Source: an uncultured Bacteroidales bacterium (GTDB lineage Bacteria > Bacteroidota > Bacteroidia > Bacteroidales > P3). From it: 15,605 bases of DNA. Shown here in pieces: positions 12,632 to 15,605 of the stretch. Position numbers and translations under genes: made by a program. Position 1 is the first letter of the stretch. Each line of letters opens with the position of its first letter. Below the pieces are notes generated by a model. The model ran no database searches. It saw only the letters and a program-made list of their open reading frames with translations, and was not told the DNA's origin. Where the stretch lies: contig CALGCG010000107.1 in NCBI GenBank assembly GCA_937884485.1, forward strand, positions 1-15,605, read 5' to 3'.

Positions 12632-14266
12632 ATGAAAAACCTCTGGAAAGCCCTTTGCATGGTCCACCGCTGCGCGCCTCGCTCCTTCTGGCTGCGGGTG
12701 GTCTATGTGGTGCTGCAGAGTGTGCTTCCGCTGGTGAACCTCTTCATCTTGAAGGGATTGATAGACAGCGTGACCGCCGGCATCGGCCAGGGTGGCTATG
12801 GACTGCAGGTGATGTGGCTGATTGTCACCATGTGCCTCGTTTTCCTGCTCAACCGCATTGTCTCCGCCCTCAACGGCATCAACAACGACGTCCTCTCGCA
12901 GCGTCTGGTAGACTATATCAGCGACCAGCTGCAACGCCAGTCGGCGCGGCTGGACATGCAGTACTATGACAACCCTGCCTATTACGACTCCTTGCACCGT
13001 GCGCAACAGGAATCCTCTTTCCGCCCCTTGCAGATACTGTCCAACTTTATGTCCGTTGGAGGAGCACTCATCTCCGTGGCGGGTGTTGTGGCCATGCTTG
13101 CCGCCGCTTCGTGGTGGGTCATAGTTGTCATGATTGTTGCCGTCTTGCCCGGCTTCGCCGTGAGGCTATACAAGGCTCGCCGCATATACCGGTTCCGGAG
13201 GGAAAACACACAGCTCTACCGGCGCACGGGTTACTATGGAGCCGTGCTTACCTCGCGCGATTATGCCAAAGAGATGCGAGCCTATCGCCTGGCCCCTTTT
13301 TTCCGCCAACGTTTTGTCCAGCTTCGTCGCCAGTTGACCCAACGCCTGCTCCGTATCTCGCGACGCCTTGGAATGCTGGACATTATCTGTTCCCTCATCG
13401 AGGTTGTGGCCATGTTCTCCGTCCTCTGGATTCTCGTCAGCCGCACATGGGCGGGCGCTGTCACCATCGGCACCTTCGTCATGCTCTTCGAGGCTTTTCG
13501 TCGCGGACAAGGTTACCTTTCCTCCCTCGTCAATGGCGTGGCGGCACTCTACGACAGCCGGCTCTTTGTCGCCAACCTCTTCGAGTTCCTTGAATTGAAG
13601 CCCACCATTGTTGCCCCTGACGACCCGCTGCCCATGCCTGAATCAATAACCCACGTTGAGTTTCGCGATGTCACCTTCCGCTATCCCGACATGGACCGCG
13701 ATGTGTTGTCCCATTTCTCCCTTCAGGCTTCGAAAGGGCATGTTGTGCGCATCGACGGACGTAACGGCTTCGGCAAGAGTACCTTGATAAAACTGCTCCT
13801 ACGTCTTTACGACCCGCAACAGGGCTCCATACTCATCAATGGCGTCGACATCCGCAGCTTCGACCCCGTTGCCCTGCGTGCACGCATGGGCGTCCTCTTC
13901 CAGGATTTCGTCCGTTTCAACCTCACCGTCGCCGAGAATGTCTCAATTGGCCACGTCGACGGAGACCCCGATGTGGTGCAGTCGCTTGCCCTCTCAGGGG
14001 CTGGTGATTTTGTGTCGCGTCTCCCCTTGCGGGAGCAAACCCCACTTGGGCGGCTGTTCGATGGCGGGGCTGAGCTCAGCATGGGGCAGTGGCAACGTCT
14101 GGCACTGGCGCGCGCGCTTGCCTCCGATGCGCCGTTGCTGCTGCTGGACGAACCTACCGCCTGGCTGGATGCCGACGCACGTGGGCGGCTGGAGGAAACG
14201 CTCCGGGAACTCAAGGATGAAAAAATCATCCTGTTGATTACCCATTCCCAGACTATGACTTTGTGA
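12632..14266 (+). CDS. ABC transporter, fused permease and ATP-binding domains (end possibly frameshifted)
   Basis: A 544-aa half-exporter. The membrane domain (about 1-320) has hydrophobic spans near 22-40, 60-77, 140-175 and 248-285. The ATPase domain has Walker A GRNGFGKST (376-384), Q-loop LFQDF (Q424), signature LSMGQ (482-486, where LSGGQ is usual), Walker B LLLLDE (502-507), D-loop WLD, and H-loop H538 in ITHSQ. Substrate unknown; the form resembles exporters of peptides or lipids. The protein ends six residues after the H-loop histidine, where relatives continue with a strand such as aDrIvvL. In the -1 frame from 14248 the sequence reads PDYDFVTLGDSLLL, which looks like that missing strand, so one base may have been lost in the C run near 14247-14249. 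The start ATG 12632 follows the DUF721 stop by 24 bp. Confidence 0.88.
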   Translation: MKNLWKALCMVHRCAPRSFWLRVVYVVLQSVLPLVNLFILKGLIDSVTAGIGQGGYGLQVMWLIVTMCLVFLLNRIVSALNGINNDVLSQRLVDYISDQLQRQSARLDMQYYDNPAYYDSLHRAQQESSFRPLQILSNFMSVGGALISVAGVVAMLAAASWWVIVVMIVAVLPGFAVRLYKARRIYRFRRENTQLYRRTGYYGAVLTSRDYAKEMRAYRLAPFFRQRFVQLRRQLTQRLLRISRRLGMLDIICSLIEVVAMFSVLWILVSRTWAGAVTIGTFVMLFEAFRRGQGYLSSLVNGVAALYDSRLFVANLFEFLELKPTIVAPDDPLPMPESITHVEFRDVTFRYPDMDRDVLSHFSLQASKGHVVRIDGRNGFGKSTLIKLLLRLYDPQQGSILINGVDIRSFDPVALRARMGVLFQDFVRFNLTVAENVSIGHVDGDPDVVQSLALSGAGDFVSRLPLREQTPLGRLFDGGAELSMGQWQRLALARALASDAPLLLLDEPTAWLDADARGRLEETLRELKDEKIILLITHSQTMTL

Positions 14267-14294
14267 CGTTGGGTGATTCCCTTCTGCTTTTTTT

Positions 14295-14326
14295 TTTGAA
14301 TGTGTGCACAATATTTATTGTTTGCA
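14295..14326 (+). promoter_or_regulatory. Weak promoter candidate for the M17 aminopeptidase
   Basis: TTTG (14295-14298), 18-bp spacer, then ATTGTTTG (14317-14324) with the TTTGCA extension. The -7 box matches TAnnTTTG at six of eight bases. It overlaps a 14-bp hyphenated palindrome, ACAATATTTATTGT (14308-14321), which could be an operator. The 100-bp gap before the gene is AT-rich and contains a ten-T run (14288-14297). Confidence 0.4.
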
Positions 14327-14366
14327 TGCGTTGTTATTTTATTGAATCTATAAATAAAAAGAAAAA

Positions 14367-15605
14367 ATGAGGACAGAACTGAAAGATATCAACCCGAAGA
14401 GTTACGAGGGTACTATTGTATTTATGTACGGAGACGCCGCCGCCGAGCGCACATTGCCCCTCAGCAAGCGCGAAGTCGAGCTTGTGAAGAGCCGCCGCGA
14501 GGAGGGAAAGAAGGACTTTGTTGTTGCCTTCGACCGATTGCCGTACAAGTTATATTTTGTCTCGTTCGACAGTGAACGATTGGCAGCCGAGGTGCAGGAA
14601 ACCCTGCGCCGTCAGGCCATGGAGCTGTTGAAACAGATGGAACGCGACGGCATCGTGACGGCTGCCCTGTGCGCTGAGGGCACGCTGCCAGAGGAGGTGG
14701 CGGCCTTGGTAGAGGGCCTTACACTTGCCGACTACAGCTTCGACCGCTTCCGCACAAAGGATTGCTATCATCTGGAACAGCTGTATATAGACTCCGTCTT
14801 CTTCACTGAAGATGAACTCGCCGCGCAGCAGCGCCTGTGGGGACGTGTGTTCTGGTGCCGTGAGTGGGTGAACCTCCCTGTGGCAGACCTCAACGCTGAG
14901 AAGTTTGCCGACGAACTGCAGGCTGTGGCCCAGGATCTTGAGGGGGTGAAGTGCACGGTGATGGACAAGCGCAAGATTGAGAGTCTGCGCATGGGAGGCC
15001 TGCTTGCCGTGAACCGTGGCAGCGTGGACGAACCGCGCTTCGTGGTGCTTGAATACAATGGACTAAACAGCCGCGGGGCTGCAAGACCAGGGGAGGATAA
15101 ACCGATAGTCCTTGTGGGTAAGGGTGTGATGTATGACACGGGAGGCCTTAACATCAAGCCTGGTGACTACATGCAGGAAATGAAGAGCGACATGGCGGGT
15201 GCGGCGACGATGGCCAGTGTTCTTTTTGCGGCGGCCGACAACGGTTTGCCCGTGCACCTTGTGGCCCTGCTGCCCCTGACTGACAACCGGCCGGGCTTCA
15301 ATGCTTACGCTGCCGACGATATCCTGACAATGTATGACGGCACGACGGTGGAGGTGACAAATACCGATGCCGAGGGACGTCTTATCCTGGCAGATGCCAT
15401 AGCCTATGGCGTGAAGAACTACAACCCTCGGGTGATCATTGACGCAGCGACCCTTACGGGCGCCGCCGTGCGGGCGATTTCCACTTTCGGCATTGCTGCG
15501 ATGCAGTCGAATGCCGAGCGTGAGATGGACCTGCTGAAGATTGTGGGCAACGAGGTCTACGAGCGCCTTGTCGAGTTCCCCATGTGGAAGGAGTACGACG
15601 AGATG
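14367..15605 (+). CDS. M17 family leucyl aminopeptidase, 3' end outside window
   Basis: 413 residues are visible from ATG 14367, with no stop before the window ends. The C-terminal catalytic domain is clear. VGKGVMYDTGGLNIK (250-264) carries the metal ligands K252 and D257 and the catalytic K264; MKSDMAGAAT carries D275; NTDAEGRLILADA (332-344) carries D334, E336 and R338. All core M17 residues are present, with Tyr/Thr at 256/258 where most have Phe/Ser. It removes N-terminal amino acids from peptides in the cytoplasm, usually as a hexamer with two metal ions per subunit. The N-terminal domain (about 1-160) is divergent, as is normal. The remaining roughly 50-80 residues are expected beyond the window. 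It probably has its own promoter in the AT-rich gap. Confidence 0.93.
   Translation, partial: MRTELKDINPKSYEGTIVFMYGDAAAERTLPLSKREVELVKSRREEGKKDFVVAFDRLPYKLYFVSFDSERLAAEVQETLRRQAMELLKQMERDGIVTAALCAEGTLPEEVAALVEGLTLADYSFDRFRTKDCYHLEQLYIDSVFFTEDELAAQQRLWGRVFWCREWVNLPVADLNAEKFADELQAVAQDLEGVKCTVMDKRKIESLRMGGLLAVNRGSVDEPRFVVLEYNGLNSRGAARPGEDKPIVLVGKGVMYDTGGLNIKPGDYMQEMKSDMAGAATMASVLFAAADNGLPVHLVALLPLTDNRPGFNAYAADDILTMYDGTTVEVTNTDAEGRLILADAIAYGVKNYNPRVIIDAATLTGAAVRAISTFGIAAMQSNAEREMDLLKIVGNEVYERLVEFPMWKEYDEM

Noticed and set aside
1..15605. tRNA, rRNA or transposase genes
   Set aside because: No cloverleaf-like segment, rRNA motif or transposase/integrase-like protein was seen on either strand by eye.

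Overview
The window looks like chromosomal DNA of a GC-rich member of the Bacteroidales. Three lines of evidence support this: promoters of the Bacteroidetes type (TTTG, about 20 bp, then TAnnTTTG) lie before two gene starts; the first gene is a DUF4835-type secreted protein, a family typical of the phylum; and there are almost no Shine-Dalgarno sequences. I cannot name a genus from the sequence alone. The content is mostly housekeeping. There is no phage, transposase, CRISPR array, tRNA or rRNA that I can recognise.

Layout. (1) 1-174 is an intergenic region holding the right half of a palindromic array of 11-bp repeats, then a promoter. (2) 175-2432 (+) holds a DUF4835 secreted protein and a PLP-dependent aminotransferase, closed by a strong bidirectional terminator. 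(3) 2583-6047 (-) reads leftward as dnaA, a flavin reductase-like protein, a D-2-hydroxyacid dehydrogenase and a small AT-rich lipoprotein. (4) 6048-6876 is an 829-bp intergenic region between divergent dnaA and lpdA. It holds an AT-rich, T-tract-rich stretch with a DnaA-box-like site, a palindromic array of 11-bp units about 175 bp long, a G-rich tract with a run of 11 G, and a textbook lpdA promoter. (5) 6877-14266 (+) is a closely packed series: lpdA, an unrecognised 323-aa protein, a membrane-anchored M23 peptidase, ispH, recF, a DUF721/DciA-like protein and an ABC exporter. (6) 14367 to the end is an M17 leucyl aminopeptidase, cut by the window edge.

Functional themes. Chromosome replication and repair (dnaA, recF, DciA-like) sits beside core metabolism (lipoamide dehydrogenase, isoprenoid synthesis) and cell-wall remodelling (M23).

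The most unusual material is non-coding. A large palindromic 11-bp-periodic element occurs twice, each time shortly upstream of a TAnnTTTG promoter. A 28-bp element made of GAGTTAW heptads sits at three consecutive gene junctions (M23/ispH, ispH/recF, recF/DUF721) and supplies stop codons, start codons and C-terminal residues of the genes it touches.
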